Origin: Fibrobacter sp.
GTDB lineage: Bacteria > Fibrobacterota > Fibrobacteria > Fibrobacterales > Fibrobacteraceae
Assembly (NCBI GenBank): GCA_017526585.1
Contig: JAFXRC010000028.1
Coordinates: 42,620-106,619, forward strand
Direction of reading: 5' to 3'
DNA: 64,000 nucleotides
Shown one piece after another: positions 33,733 to 43,109 of the stretch (position 1 is the first letter of the stretch; every line of letters starts with the position of its first letter). The notes under the pieces are model-generated. The model saw nothing but the letters and a program-made list of their open reading frames with translations. It had not been told where the DNA came from and made no database searches. The position numbers were made by a program, and so were the translations under genes.

Positions 33733-36009
33733 ATGAAAAAAATCATTGCGTTATCACTAGTCGCTGGAGGCCTCGCCTTTGCCCAGTCCGGGTTGATGGG
33801 CGGAACTTCCGGTATCCATCAACATAATGCCTATACGTTAGGCCAATGGGGAGTCGAAGTCGGTACCGGTGGCGACGTCTCCTTTGACTCTTGGTCGCTG
33901 TCCCGTGGTGGTACGGTGAAGGTGGACGGTCAGTCCTCAACGTTCCATGAATGGTCGGGTACCTTTGCGGGTAACTTCCACGCTGCCATTGGTCTTTTGG
34001 ACTTCTTGGACCTCGGTGTGGCGCTCCCGATGAACTATGACCACGCCAACCTCCATGGTAGTGGTGAAAGCGGTCTTTGGGCCTTTAGGCCGGGCGACCT
34101 CGACATCTGGTTGAAGGCGAATGTCCTGGGCAACGAAAGCAGCTTCTTTGCAATGGCTGCCATGGTGGACTTCTACATTCCGACCGGTACAGAGGCAAGA
34201 GGTGTGCGTCCTCGTCATGCTTGGTACCTGAGCGAAGATGGCAAGGTGACCGACCCGTATACTTCTGGTGAATTTAACATTGGTGGAACATTGGTGTTCA
34301 CGATGAACTTCGGTGCACTTGGGGTGCCGGTCGTGTGGAACACCCACGCAGGATTTGTCTATGCTGGCGATGGTCAGAGCACCTTGGTGTATGGCACCGG
34401 CGTGAACTACATCGCAACGAGCTGGATGGAAGCCTTCTTGGAATTCTCCGGCGAAATGCGTGTTGAAACCGGCAAGTACCGCCGCGATCCGCTGGATGAC
34501 CCGATGCTGCTCACTCCGGGTATCCGCTTCCACCTGCCTTGGCACATCGACTTCGCAATGGGCGTCGACATTGCTATCCGTACCTTGGGTAACCTCGGTT
34601 ACGACTTCGATGACGAAATGCATTGCAACGAATGCCATCTCGTCTACTTCGAAAACGATTACGATACCAAGTTCAGCTACGGCTATGCTCCGACCCCGAC
34701 GATTGCTGGTACTGCTGCCCTCATCTGGCGCCTCGGTGCAAACAAGGATAAGGACGAAGACAAGGACGGCGTGACGGACGACAAGGACCAGTGCGCTCAT
34801 ACTCCGGAAGTCGCAACGGTTGACTCCGTGGGTTGCCCGATCGACTCCGACAAGGACGGCATGATCGATGGCCTTGACAAGTGCCCGAATACTCCGGAAG
34901 GCGCCGTGATTGACACGGTGGGCTGCCCGATGGATAGCGACAAGGACAATGTTTACGATGGTCTCGACAAGTGCCCCGAAACTCGCGAAGGTGCTACCGT
35001 TGATTCTGTCGGTTGCGAACCGGACTTCGATAAGGACGGCATTGCCGACGCTCTCGACAAGTGCCCGAACACTCCGGAAGGCGTGAAGGTTGACTCTGTT
35101 GGCTGCCCGATGGACAGCGACAAGGACGGCGTGCCTGATGGTCTCGACAAGTGCCCGCAGACTCGTGAAGGTGCCCAGGTGAATGCCGATGGTTGCGAAG
35201 GCGACTACGACAAGGATGGCGTGCCTGATGCTGACGACCGTTGCCCCAACACGAAGGAAGGCACAGTTGTTGACTCTACCGGCTGCCCGGCTGATGCTGA
35301 CAAGGACGGCGTACCTGATGGTACCGACCAGTGCCCGAACACTCCGGAAGGATTGAATGTGGATAACAATGGCTGCCCGCTTGACTTCGACAAGGACGGC
35401 GTGCCCGATGGAATTGACCAGTGCCCGAATACTCCGGCTGGCGTGCCTGTTGACTCTACGGGTTGCAGCGCCGACGAAGACAAGGACGGTGTACCTGATG
35501 CTCTCGACCAGTGCCCGAATACTCCGACCGGTGCTCCGGTGGATACGGTGGGTTGCCCGCTCGATACCGACAAGGACGGCGTGCCTGACTACCTCGACAA
35601 GTGCCCGAACACTCTCCCGGGTGTCGAAATCGACAAGAAGGGCTGCCCCCTGAACAAGAAGGAAGACCTTGAACAGTTGAAGAAGGGTATCCAGTTCCAG
35701 ACCGGTTCTGCAAAGCTCACCAAGGCGAGCTACAAGACCCTGGACGATATCATTACCCTGATGAAGAAGATCAAGGTTGCTCACCTCGAAGTGCAGGGTC
35801 ACACCGATAACACGGGTTCTGCAGAAACCAACAAGAAGCTTTCTCAGGATCGTGCCCAGACTGTGGTGGATTACTTCATCCAGAAGGGCATCGAAGAAGA
35901 CCGCGTCCGTGCGGTTGGCTTCGGACCGGACAAACCGATTGCTGACAACAAGACCAAGAAGGGTCGTGCTCAGAACCGCCGCGTGGAACTCGTTCCGTTC
36001 CAGCTGTAA
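33733..36009 (+). CDS. OmpA-family outer-membrane protein with ten thrombospondin type 3 repeats
   Basis: 758 residues from ATG 33733 (signal peptide MKKIIALSLVAGGLAFA), set by GAGGGATACA. The first 330 residues are beta-barrel-like. Ten tandem 30-residue TSP3 repeats (pattern DxDKDGVPDGxDxCPxTPxG...VDxxGC, about residues 338-640) should bind calcium and form a rigid spacer. The OmpA_C domain (about 645-755) carries QGHTDNTGSAETNKKLSQDRA and NRRVELV and should bind peptidoglycan. This is a major envelope-anchoring protein. Two Cys per repeat suggest regular disulfides. Confidence 0.93.
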   Translation: MKKIIALSLVAGGLAFAQSGLMGGTSGIHQHNAYTLGQWGVEVGTGGDVSFDSWSLSRGGTVKVDGQSSTFHEWSGTFAGNFHAAIGLLDFLDLGVALPMNYDHANLHGSGESGLWAFRPGDLDIWLKANVLGNESSFFAMAAMVDFYIPTGTEARGVRPRHAWYLSEDGKVTDPYTSGEFNIGGTLVFTMNFGALGVPVVWNTHAGFVYAGDGQSTLVYGTGVNYIATSWMEAFLEFSGEMRVETGKYRRDPLDDPMLLTPGIRFHLPWHIDFAMGVDIAIRTLGNLGYDFDDEMHCNECHLVYFENDYDTKFSYGYAPTPTIAGTAALIWRLGANKDKDEDKDGVTDDKDQCAHTPEVATVDSVGCPIDSDKDGMIDGLDKCPNTPEGAVIDTVGCPMDSDKDNVYDGLDKCPETREGATVDSVGCEPDFDKDGIADALDKCPNTPEGVKVDSVGCPMDSDKDGVPDGLDKCPQTREGAQVNADGCEGDYDKDGVPDADDRCPNTKEGTVVDSTGCPADADKDGVPDGTDQCPNTPEGLNVDNNGCPLDFDKDGVPDGIDQCPNTPAGVPVDSTGCSADEDKDGVPDALDQCPNTPTGAPVDTVGCPLDTDKDGVPDYLDKCPNTLPGVEIDKKGCPLNKKEDLEQLKKGIQFQTGSAKLTKASYKTLDDIITLMKKIKVAHLEVQGHTDNTGSAETNKKLSQDRAQTVVDYFIQKGIEEDRVRAVGFGPDKPIADNKTKKGRAQNRRVELVPFQL
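34747..35652 (+). repeat. Ten tandem 90-bp coding repeats (TSP3)
   Basis: Units of about 90 bases, each with GACAAGGACGGC and TGCCCGAACACTCC-like cores, encode the thrombospondin type 3 repeats. The units diverge from each other mainly at third positions. They lie wholly inside the OmpA-like gene. Confidence 0.92.
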
Positions 36010-36034
36010 TTCGAAGGCTTTAGCAGACAATTGC

Positions 36035-36066
36035 AAAAGACGCTCGCCACTGGCGAGCGTCTTTTA
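36035..36066. terminator. Bidirectional rho-independent terminator
   Basis: AAAAGACGCTCGCC and GGCGAGCGTCTTTT form a 14-bp stem with a 3-base loop, between the OmpA-like gene and the convergent GtrA gene. Confidence 0.95.
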
Positions 36067-36099
36067 TATGCGAACAACGAATGATAAAAAAACGAGTAA

Positions 36100-36513
36100 T
36101 TATTTCTTAAACACCCACTTTTTGTAGAGGGTGAAGCTTGCGATAACGTAGACGACGTTTGCGACGATGTTTGCAAAGAAGCCGGGCTTCATGTACTGCG
36201 AAATGAAATCGGTAAACGGCTTGCACCAGGCGGTGTTCAGGGCGTAAACGGTTGCCTCCAGCGTTACGAGGTTTAAGGCGTAGGCGGCAATGAACACGAT
36301 GACGAAACGGACGATTTCGCTGCGCTTGCGGTTCGTGCTTTTGAAGTTCCAGATGCGGTTCATCAGGTAACTGTTTATAGCGCCGAAGATGAATCCCAGG
36401 AAGTTGGAAAGTTCCAGGTTCCAGTCGAGCAGCTGGTGCATCACCCAGACCGAGGCGAGTGTGATGAGCGTGTTCATGACGCCGATGATGTTGTACTTGA
36501 TGAAATGTTTCAC
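36100..36513 (-). CDS. GtrA-family membrane protein
   Basis: 137 residues with four membrane helices. FIKYNIIGVMNTLITLASVWVMH and LSNFLGFIFGAINSYLMNRIWNF are the GtrA signature regions. GtrA-like proteins flip undecaprenyl-linked sugars or otherwise serve polysaccharide synthesis. No glycosyltransferase is adjacent. It is a single gene. Confidence 0.85.
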   Translation of the reverse strand: MKHFIKYNIIGVMNTLITLASVWVMHQLLDWNLELSNFLGFIFGAINSYLMNRIWNFKSTNRKRSEIVRFVIVFIAAYALNLVTLEATVYALNTAWCKPFTDFISQYMKPGFFANIVANVVYVIASFTLYKKWVFKK

Positions 36514-36584
36514 ACGGGGGAAGATAGAATAGTTGGCGCAAATTAGTTGTCCCTTTGGTAGGTATTATTTATTTTTTAGCCACT

Positions 36585-38072
36585 ATGAATTGGTTTGATG
36601 CGAAGAAGTGTTCTGCAGCCGATGCCGCGGCGATGATTAACGACGGCGATGTGCTGGGAGTTTCTGGTTTTACTTTGGCGGGCTATCCCAAGGAAGTGCC
36701 CGCGGCTTTGGCTGCGCGAGCCGAGAAGTTGCATGCCGAAGGCAAGCCGTTTAAGGTGACGCTCTTCTCGGGAGCGTCGACTGGCGACAGCTGCGACGGG
36801 GCTTTAGCCCGGTCGCAGGCGGTGTCGCTCAGGATGCCTTACCAGAGCAACGCTTCGCTTCGGAAGTCGATCAATTCAGGTGAAATCAAGTACATCGACG
36901 CGCATCTGGGCAAGATGGGTTACCTGGTGCGCACCGGGGCTTTGCCTGCCCCGACGGTCGCGATTGTAGAAGTTTCTGCCATTTTGAGCGACGGTCGGGT
37001 ATGTCTGTCGACATCGGGCGGAAATTCGGTCACCTACCTCGAAATGGCTCCTAAAATCATCTTGGAACTGAACACGCGCCTGGGCGATGCCTTCATGGGT
37101 ATCCACGACGTCGCCCTGCCCGAACTTCCGCCGCATGCAAAGCCGCTTCCCATATATGGGGCAGGCGACCGCGTGGGCGCTGAATTCGTAAAAATTGATC
37201 CGAACAAGGTGATTGCCGTCGTCGAGACTTCGAGACTCGACGAGGTGAATCCGTTCGTGGAACCCGACGAAGTCTCCACAAACATCGGTGAACGCATTCT
37301 GGACTTTATCTGTTTCGAAGAAAGCAAGGGGAGGCTCCCCAAGGGACTCGCCTTCCAGAGTGGCGTGGGCAAGGTGGCGAACGCCGTTCTTAGCGCCATG
37401 TCCGATGACAGCCGCCTCGGAACCATTGACCTTTACACCGAAGTGATTCAAGAAGCCGTGTTCCCGCTTTTGAAGAAGGGTAAGCTCGGTGTCGCTTCGG
37501 GAACGGCTCTTACTTTGTCTGAAAACGCGCAGAAGGAATTTGTCGAGAACTCCGCCGAATGGAAAAAACACTTGGTGCTTCGCCAGCAGGAAGTGAGCAA
37601 CAGCCCCGACGTGATTCGCCGCGTGGGTGTCATATCGATGAACACTGCGCTCGAAGCGGATATCTTCGGTAATGTGAATAGCAGCCTGGTTTCGGGCTCT
37701 TCGATGATGAACGGAATTGGCGGTGCCGCGGACTTTGCCCGCAACTGCTACCTTGGAATTTTCCTGACGCCGTCGGTTGCGAAAAATGGAGCCATCAGCT
37801 CGATAGTGCCTTATGTGAGCCATGTGGACCAGACCGATCACGATACCATGGTCTTTGTGACGGAACAGGGCCTTGCCGACCTGAGGGGACTTGCCGCTGA
37901 GGAACGTGCGCGCTTGATTATCAAGAACTGCGCCCATCCGGACTTTAGGGAGCCCTTGACGGACTTCTTGGAATACAGCCTGAAGCATGCCAAGGGGCTG
38001 CACATGCCAATTGCCCTGGAAAGGGCGTTTGAAATGCATACGCGGTTCCTCGAAACGGGCAAGATGCTTTAA
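36585..38072 (+). CDS. Acetyl-CoA hydrolase/transferase family CoA-transferase (Cat1-like)
   Basis: 495 residues from ATG 36585, where the Cat1-like N-terminus begins (MNWFDAKKCSAADAAAMINDGDVLGVSGFT). IGERILDFICFEESKGRLPKGLAFQSGVGKVANAV and DLYTEVIQEAVFPLLKKGKL contain the glutamate that forms the enzyme-CoA thioester. The CoA-binding loop NGIGGAADFARN follows. It likely exchanges CoA between succinate and acetate or propionate in succinate/acetate fermentation. A TATTATTTATTTTTTAG stretch lies just before the start. Confidence 0.9.
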   Translation: MNWFDAKKCSAADAAAMINDGDVLGVSGFTLAGYPKEVPAALAARAEKLHAEGKPFKVTLFSGASTGDSCDGALARSQAVSLRMPYQSNASLRKSINSGEIKYIDAHLGKMGYLVRTGALPAPTVAIVEVSAILSDGRVCLSTSGGNSVTYLEMAPKIILELNTRLGDAFMGIHDVALPELPPHAKPLPIYGAGDRVGAEFVKIDPNKVIAVVETSRLDEVNPFVEPDEVSTNIGERILDFICFEESKGRLPKGLAFQSGVGKVANAVLSAMSDDSRLGTIDLYTEVIQEAVFPLLKKGKLGVASGTALTLSENAQKEFVENSAEWKKHLVLRQQEVSNSPDVIRRVGVISMNTALEADIFGNVNSSLVSGSSMMNGIGGAADFARNCYLGIFLTPSVAKNGAISSIVPYVSHVDQTDHDTMVFVTEQGLADLRGLAAEERARLIIKNCAHPDFREPLTDFLEYSLKHAKGLHMPIALERAFEMHTRFLETGKML

Positions 38073-38109
38073 TTTTGTATTATTTCATACTAGTATGCTG
38101 GAACGACGA

Positions 38110-40440
38110 ATGAATCGCCTATTTTGGCTTGTTGTCTTTATCCTATCCACCTTCTCCCTGGTGGCGTGTTCTGGCAGTTCGTCTTCTTCGGCGGATGAAC
38201 CCGAAGAAATCGTAGATGGCGATGTACTACAACAGGAAGATCCCCATTCCGAGAAAGGCTCTAGCGGCAATGTGAAACTGGATTCCCTGGGACGACCCAT
38301 CTCGAGTGCGTCTGAACCGGGTAAACAGGAATTGTCTAGCTCCAGTTCGTCGCTGGGACCGGTGGTCGGTGTCGAAGATACGGTGATTACCGATACGACC
38401 GTCGTGGAAGATGTTGATGCCTTGCCAGAATGTTCTTCCGCTAACGAAGGGGAATCGTTCCTGGTCAAGAGCGAAAATACTTTGTACTTCTGCCTGGGCG
38501 AAAGTTGGGTTGAGTCAGATGCGGTGGCGGAGACTGCGGGCATCACTTGTCGCAATGGCGCGATGGTGATTGGAACTGACGAAGGCGACGGTGACGAAGA
38601 TTCGGGCGTTTCCAGTAATCCGTGGGGAAACTTTGGCCAGCAACAGCAGGTCGTGTTTTCGATCGATTCCACGACGGAGCCAAGAATTGTGGGTGCCCGC
38701 ATCGTGGGGGTTGCCGAAAAGGGGCCGTTCCGCTATGGCACCTCGGTCAAGTTGGTCGAACTCGATAGCATGCAGCGCCTGGCAGATTCCAAGCGTATCC
38801 ACAAGACCTGCATCTTGAACGGTGATGGAAACTTCAGTTTTGACAGTGTGGATTTGGCGTCACCTTATTTGCGCGTGAAGGCGAGCGGTTACTTTAGGAA
38901 CGAACTCACCGGCGGGCTTTCGCCCTCGGTTACGACGCTTGAAGCCGTGGTCGATGTAACGGACCGCGACTCGGTGAATGTGAACATGCTGACCCACATG
39001 GAAGCTCCGCGCGTGCTGAAACTTGTGGAGAACAGCGGCAACAACCAGCCGATCCGTGCGGTCAAGGCGCAGGCCCTGCGCGACATCTTGGCCTCGTTCG
39101 ATATTCGGCTGGGTGAGTCTAGCGCGGGTGGCGGCAATGGCTGGCCCGGTGGCTGGAACCAGCAGCAACAGCAGCAGGTGACAACAGATGGACGCTTTGC
39201 CGAAGACATTGGACTCTTTGATGGCGACGAATATAGCGGCGCCCTGCTTGCTATCTCGATCATGATGCAGCGCAAGGGCTCCGGCTCCGAAATGCTTTCG
39301 TATACGGCGGGCATTGCCGAACGCATCAAGGGCAACGGCAACTGGGACGACAACAATGCCAAGGCGGACCTTGCGGACTGGCTCATGGTGCTCGACACGA
39401 GCGGCTCTTATGCGACGATTAAGAACAACATTGCCTCTTGGAAGCTGGGCGAAGTTCCTGAGTTTGCGCATCACTTGAAGCGATTCTGGACAAATGTCTA
39501 CAATTTTGGCGAATGTGGCACGCACAATGCGGATTCGATTCGTTTCGTAAGCAACAGCCTGAGTGCATTCTTTGTTTCGGGCTATGACCAGCCGGGCCCT
39601 ATGGTGCGTTTTATCTGCGATGCGAACACCCATGAATGGCGCGCGGCAACGGACTTGGAAAAAGATACTTACGGGTTCGTGGGCGAGTACGAAGGTCAGC
39701 TCAAGTCGGGTATTATCAACAAGGACAAGTACTACATCTACGAACAGAAAAAGTGGCGTGCAGCGACCAGCAACGATATCCAGGAATTCGAGGATTTGGC
39801 TGATGTCTACAAGAATCTCAAGTCCGGCGAAAAGGTCATCTTCCTGTTGCGCCATGCGGAAAGGACGAACGATACGGGCAAGAACGGTCACCTGACGGAT
39901 ACCGGAAAGTCGCAGTCTCAAGGTGTTGGTGCAAAGATGAAAGGCGAAGACATTTATTTTGCCAACTCAACCTACACACGCAGCAAGGAAACTTGTGAGT
40001 ATGTCGCAAAGGGGGCCGGTTCGAGCTATACGGAAAATACGATAGAAGACCTGGATGGCGAATGGTACGTGAAAAATAGTTCCAGCTATGAAAGCTGCAA
40101 GACCGCAAACGGCGGCGGCTGGGGCGCAAATTCGGCATACGCCTACAAGGGAATTTGTCCGGAAGCCTATTACGATTTCGAAGATCGCAGCGAAGAGTTC
40201 TTGCAGGAAATAGTGAAGCCGCAGTTTGCCAAGGTGAATCGTGTGGGCGTCTTGATTTCGCACGACACGTTCGTTGTTCCGTTTACAGCCTATTGCACCA
40301 ACAAGAAAGTGAACCTGCGCTATTTCGATACGAAACAGTGGATCAATTACCTGGCGGGAGTGGCGATTATCATGGATGCTAGCGGCAAGATGCGCTATGT
40401 GCCGGTCAAGGGACTGGATGTTGGTACGATGACGATGTAG
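38110..40440 (+). CDS. Lipoprotein with C-terminal histidine-phosphatase domain (paralogue 1)
   Basis: 776 residues from ATG 38110; ATG 38095 is possible. A signal peptide ends in the lipobox LVAC, followed by a Ser run typical of Fibrobacter lipoproteins, then Ser/Glu-rich tether segments. The middle (about 190-560) is a domain shared with the next gene, including RFICDANTHEWRAAT and YYIYEQKKWRAAT. The end (from about 575) is a histidine phosphatase: FLLRHAERTNDTG carries the catalytic His, LTDTGK follows, and VLISHDTFVVPF holds the second His. The usual RHG is RHA here. A periplasmic or surface phosphatase is inferred; the substrate is unknown. Confidence 0.8.
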   Translation: MNRLFWLVVFILSTFSLVACSGSSSSSADEPEEIVDGDVLQQEDPHSEKGSSGNVKLDSLGRPISSASEPGKQELSSSSSSLGPVVGVEDTVITDTTVVEDVDALPECSSANEGESFLVKSENTLYFCLGESWVESDAVAETAGITCRNGAMVIGTDEGDGDEDSGVSSNPWGNFGQQQQVVFSIDSTTEPRIVGARIVGVAEKGPFRYGTSVKLVELDSMQRLADSKRIHKTCILNGDGNFSFDSVDLASPYLRVKASGYFRNELTGGLSPSVTTLEAVVDVTDRDSVNVNMLTHMEAPRVLKLVENSGNNQPIRAVKAQALRDILASFDIRLGESSAGGGNGWPGGWNQQQQQQVTTDGRFAEDIGLFDGDEYSGALLAISIMMQRKGSGSEMLSYTAGIAERIKGNGNWDDNNAKADLADWLMVLDTSGSYATIKNNIASWKLGEVPEFAHHLKRFWTNVYNFGECGTHNADSIRFVSNSLSAFFVSGYDQPGPMVRFICDANTHEWRAATDLEKDTYGFVGEYEGQLKSGIINKDKYYIYEQKKWRAATSNDIQEFEDLADVYKNLKSGEKVIFLLRHAERTNDTGKNGHLTDTGKSQSQGVGAKMKGEDIYFANSTYTRSKETCEYVAKGAGSSYTENTIEDLDGEWYVKNSSSYESCKTANGGGWGANSAYAYKGICPEAYYDFEDRSEEFLQEIVKPQFAKVNRVGVLISHDTFVVPFTAYCTNKKVNLRYFDTKQWINYLAGVAIIMDASGKMRYVPVKGLDVGTMTM

Positions 40441-40483
40441 TTGGTGACTTGCACGGGAAATTCCGTGCGGTAAAAAAAGTTGG

Positions 40484-42115
40484 ATGTTTTGGAAAATGCC
40501 TTTGACTGAAAAGTTTAGTTTGTTTGTAGTGTCGCTAGTGTTTTTTTTGATGCTGGCGTGCTCTAGTGATAGTTCTACCGGTGGAAATGCCGATGGCTCG
40601 ACGGCGGATAAGCATCGCGAGTCTTCGGCTCCCGCCGTTCTCGATACGGTCCGGGCGCCACTATATGTTTTCGAAATTTTGGCGGAACATGCGTCCGCCG
40701 ATTCGGCTGGTGGCGCCCTTGATACGGTGCGCATCGCCCTTGAACCGTCTGGAGCGAATATCTTGACGCTTCTTTCGAGACCCCGCGTGGAACAGCTTTT
40801 GATGAACCACGTCCCTATGGACTCTGCGGTGGTGCAGGCGATCGCCGAAACGGCTGCAGCCTTTGGCGTTGATTCTTTTCAGCTTTCGACAGATTACGAT
40901 GCGGTGGTGCTTGCCATCTCTGCCCTGGTGCAGAACCGTTACAGCAAGGAAGAAACGGAAAATTTTATTCGCAACGTGGGCGAAGATCTGAAGGGTGATG
41001 GTGTCTGGAACGATCCCAATTTAAAAATTCAGGTTGCCGACTGGGAAGTCGGTATCGATTCTATTTGGCGCTACAATGATATTCGGAACAATGTGGTGTC
41101 TGTGTATGGTGGAAACGTCCCGAACTTTGAAAGGTATATGCGCGGCTTTATTCCGCTTGCGTACGGTTTTGAACCCTGCACCGATGTAAATGCGGGCAAG
41201 GTCACCTACGTGAATCAGGGGCAGAGTGCGCTATTCGCAAATGACTACGAGACATCGGATCATTCGGCGGTGCGCTTTATTTGCGATGTCAATAACAAGG
41301 AATGGCGAATTGCGCAGCCTATGGAAAAGGATACGGTGGGCTTTGGCGTGGGCGAGTACGACAAGGAAATCCGCGAAGGCCGCGTAATTCACGACAACTA
41401 TTACATCTACGATGCCGGAACATGGCGCGTGGCGACCCCGCAGGAGGCCGACGGCTTTACCGACCTGGTAGAAGTCTATGCAAACCTTAAGCCGGATGAA
41501 AAGGCGGTGTTCGTTATTCGCCACAGCGAACGCACCGATGATACGGGAGAAAAGGGACACCTGACCGACAACGGGAAAAAGTATGCTCGCGACTTGGGAG
41601 CGCGGCTTGCCGCGGTGGGTAAGGAAGACTTCTATTACGGCTATTCCGGTTATACGCGTACCCAGGAAACCTGCGAAAACATTGCGCTGGGCAAGGGACA
41701 GAGTAATTACAGTCTCGACGTGCTTTCGTATATGGATGGAGCCTGGTACGTGAAGGACGAAGACAAGGTCGATAGCTACATGGAATCCGATGGCGGTGGC
41801 TGGGTGGTGTATTCCAAGTACGCCTTTACCGGTGCATATTCGGATGCGTTTTACGACCTTGAAACCCGCAGCGAGCAACTGCTCAAGGACAATGTGCTTG
41901 CAAACCTTGCGTCCATGAAACGGGTGAATGTCATGTGCACCCACGATTTTTTGGTGGTTCCCTTACTCGCCTACACGACAAACGGGCACGCGAACGTGAA
42001 GTATTACGAAAAATGGAAATGGGTGAATTACATGGCCGGGGTGGCCATGATTATCTCTCCGGACGGCTCGGTGCGATATATCCCCGTAAAAGGCCTCGAA
42101 ACCGGGGTGATGTAG
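40484..42115 (+). CDS. Lipoprotein with C-terminal histidine-phosphatase domain (paralogue 2)
   Basis: 543 residues, 43 bases after its paralogue, so a tandem duplication. A lipoprotein signal ends in FLMLAC, then SSDSSTGG. The N-terminal insert with long Ser tethers is shorter than in paralogue 1, but the shared middle (RFICDVNNKEWRIAQ, YYIYDAGTWRVAT) and phosphatase (FVIRHSERTDDTGEKGHLTDNGK, VMCTHDFLVVPL) align throughout. RHG is replaced by RHS. Conserved HTD-type residues suggest an active enzyme. Identity is moderate, so the duplication is not recent. Confidence 0.8.
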   Translation: MFWKMPLTEKFSLFVVSLVFFLMLACSSDSSTGGNADGSTADKHRESSAPAVLDTVRAPLYVFEILAEHASADSAGGALDTVRIALEPSGANILTLLSRPRVEQLLMNHVPMDSAVVQAIAETAAAFGVDSFQLSTDYDAVVLAISALVQNRYSKEETENFIRNVGEDLKGDGVWNDPNLKIQVADWEVGIDSIWRYNDIRNNVVSVYGGNVPNFERYMRGFIPLAYGFEPCTDVNAGKVTYVNQGQSALFANDYETSDHSAVRFICDVNNKEWRIAQPMEKDTVGFGVGEYDKEIREGRVIHDNYYIYDAGTWRVATPQEADGFTDLVEVYANLKPDEKAVFVIRHSERTDDTGEKGHLTDNGKKYARDLGARLAAVGKEDFYYGYSGYTRTQETCENIALGKGQSNYSLDVLSYMDGAWYVKDEDKVDSYMESDGGGWVVYSKYAFTGAYSDAFYDLETRSEQLLKDNVLANLASMKRVNVMCTHDFLVVPLLAYTTNGHANVKYYEKWKWVNYMAGVAMIISPDGSVRYIPVKGLETGVM

Positions 42116-42120
42116 CTTTT

Positions 42121-42148
42121 GGCGGCGTAAACCAGGCGCCGCTTTTTC
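42121..42148 (+). terminator. Rho-independent terminator
   Basis: GCGGCG and CGCCGC pair around TAAACCAGG and are followed by TTTTT. It separates the lipoprotein pair from the decarboxylase operon. Confidence 0.8.
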
Positions 42149-42207
42149 TAAATTTTCACCGCTGATTTTTACAAAACAGAAACCCAAAAGAATGGATTGA
42201 ATCCAAT

Positions 42208-43062
42208 ATGAACGAAACACAGACCAATGCACCCGAAGCTCAGGAAGTGGCTCCCGCCGCAGCCCCGGCCCAGGATGTGCAGCAGCCGGCTCTCGTTGCA
42301 CCGCAACCTGAAGCAAAGGTGAAGGGCAAGTTCGACGAACAGCTCGGACTTATGCTCCCCTCCGATGCCGCCCAGGTTCAGGCGCAGCTTTCTATGCCGG
42401 GTATGAATGACGACATGGTTTACAAGATCGTGGAAAACCACGCTGGAAACCATTCGGTTCTCTATAAGACCTACGATCAGGCAGTTCTTGCACGCGACGT
42501 TCGCGATTCTATCGAAAACGCCGGCGGCCACAAGGTGTTGCCCATCGCCAAGGCCAAGCTGGGCTCGACCTACTGCAAGGGCGAATTTTCGACCGAACAG
42601 GGCTGTAAGGGCGACTCCGACACCTTCGGTATCGGCTCCCTGATCGAATTCCAGGCAACCGGTCTTATCGTGGTGATGGTGGTTATCGTGGGCCTCACGG
42701 TGCTCTGCTACCTCACGAACTTCATCATGGCCAAGCTCGGCCTCAACAAGGACAAGGCTCCGGCACCTGCAGTTAAGGCTGCCCCGGCCGCTGCTCCCGC
42801 CGCTCCCGCTCCGGTGACTATCGGTCCTGCCCACTGCGACTGGGATCCGAACGCGAAGAGCGTCCATCCGGGCTTCACCAACAAGCAGCTCCAGGCCTTC
42901 CTCGGCATTGCCGCCGTGGCAGCCCTCGAAGAACACCCGGGCATGAGCAACGACCAGTTCCTCGCCCTCGTGACCGCAGCGGCGACCCAGGCTATCGGTC
43001 AGCCCTGCCGCGTGACTGCTTACAGAAACATCAACTCTCCTGCTTGGACGATCGTCAAGTAA
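42208..43062 (+). CDS. OadG-like (decarboxylase gamma) subunit with an N-terminal extension
   Basis: 284 residues. One membrane helix (about 149-173, ATGLIVVMVVIVGLTVLCYL) is followed by an Ala/Pro hinge. This part matches the OadG/MmdD gamma-delta subunit that anchors a sodium-pumping biotin decarboxylase. The 140 residues before the helix and the 80 after (CDWDPNAKSVHPGF...NINSPAWTIVK) are extra. OadG subunits are usually under 120 residues. It is the first gene of the operon with the biotin carrier and the beta subunit. The carboxyltransferase alpha subunit is not here. No strong Shine-Dalgarno sequence is seen; GGATTGAATCC just upstream can form a small hairpin. Confidence 0.75.
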   Translation: MNETQTNAPEAQEVAPAAAPAQDVQQPALVAPQPEAKVKGKFDEQLGLMLPSDAAQVQAQLSMPGMNDDMVYKIVENHAGNHSVLYKTYDQAVLARDVRDSIENAGGHKVLPIAKAKLGSTYCKGEFSTEQGCKGDSDTFGIGSLIEFQATGLIVVMVVIVGLTVLCYLTNFIMAKLGLNKDKAPAPAVKAAPAAAPAAPAPVTIGPAHCDWDPNAKSVHPGFTNKQLQAFLGIAAVAALEEHPGMSNDQFLALVTAAATQAIGQPCRVTAYRNINSPAWTIVK

Positions 43063-43109
43063 GGTAAACTTTTAAAACTCAACAGGCTTTTAAGCCAGGA
43101 AATATCAAA

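Noticed and set aside
34747..35652. CRISPR-like tandem array
   Set aside because: The units are coding, 90 bases long, contiguous without unique spacers, and encode TSP3 repeats.
33937..36036. 699-codon open frame on the minus strand opposite the OmpA/TSP3 gene
   Set aside because: It arises from the antisense of the tandem repeats; the plus-strand protein has a signal peptide, TSP3 repeats and an OmpA domain.
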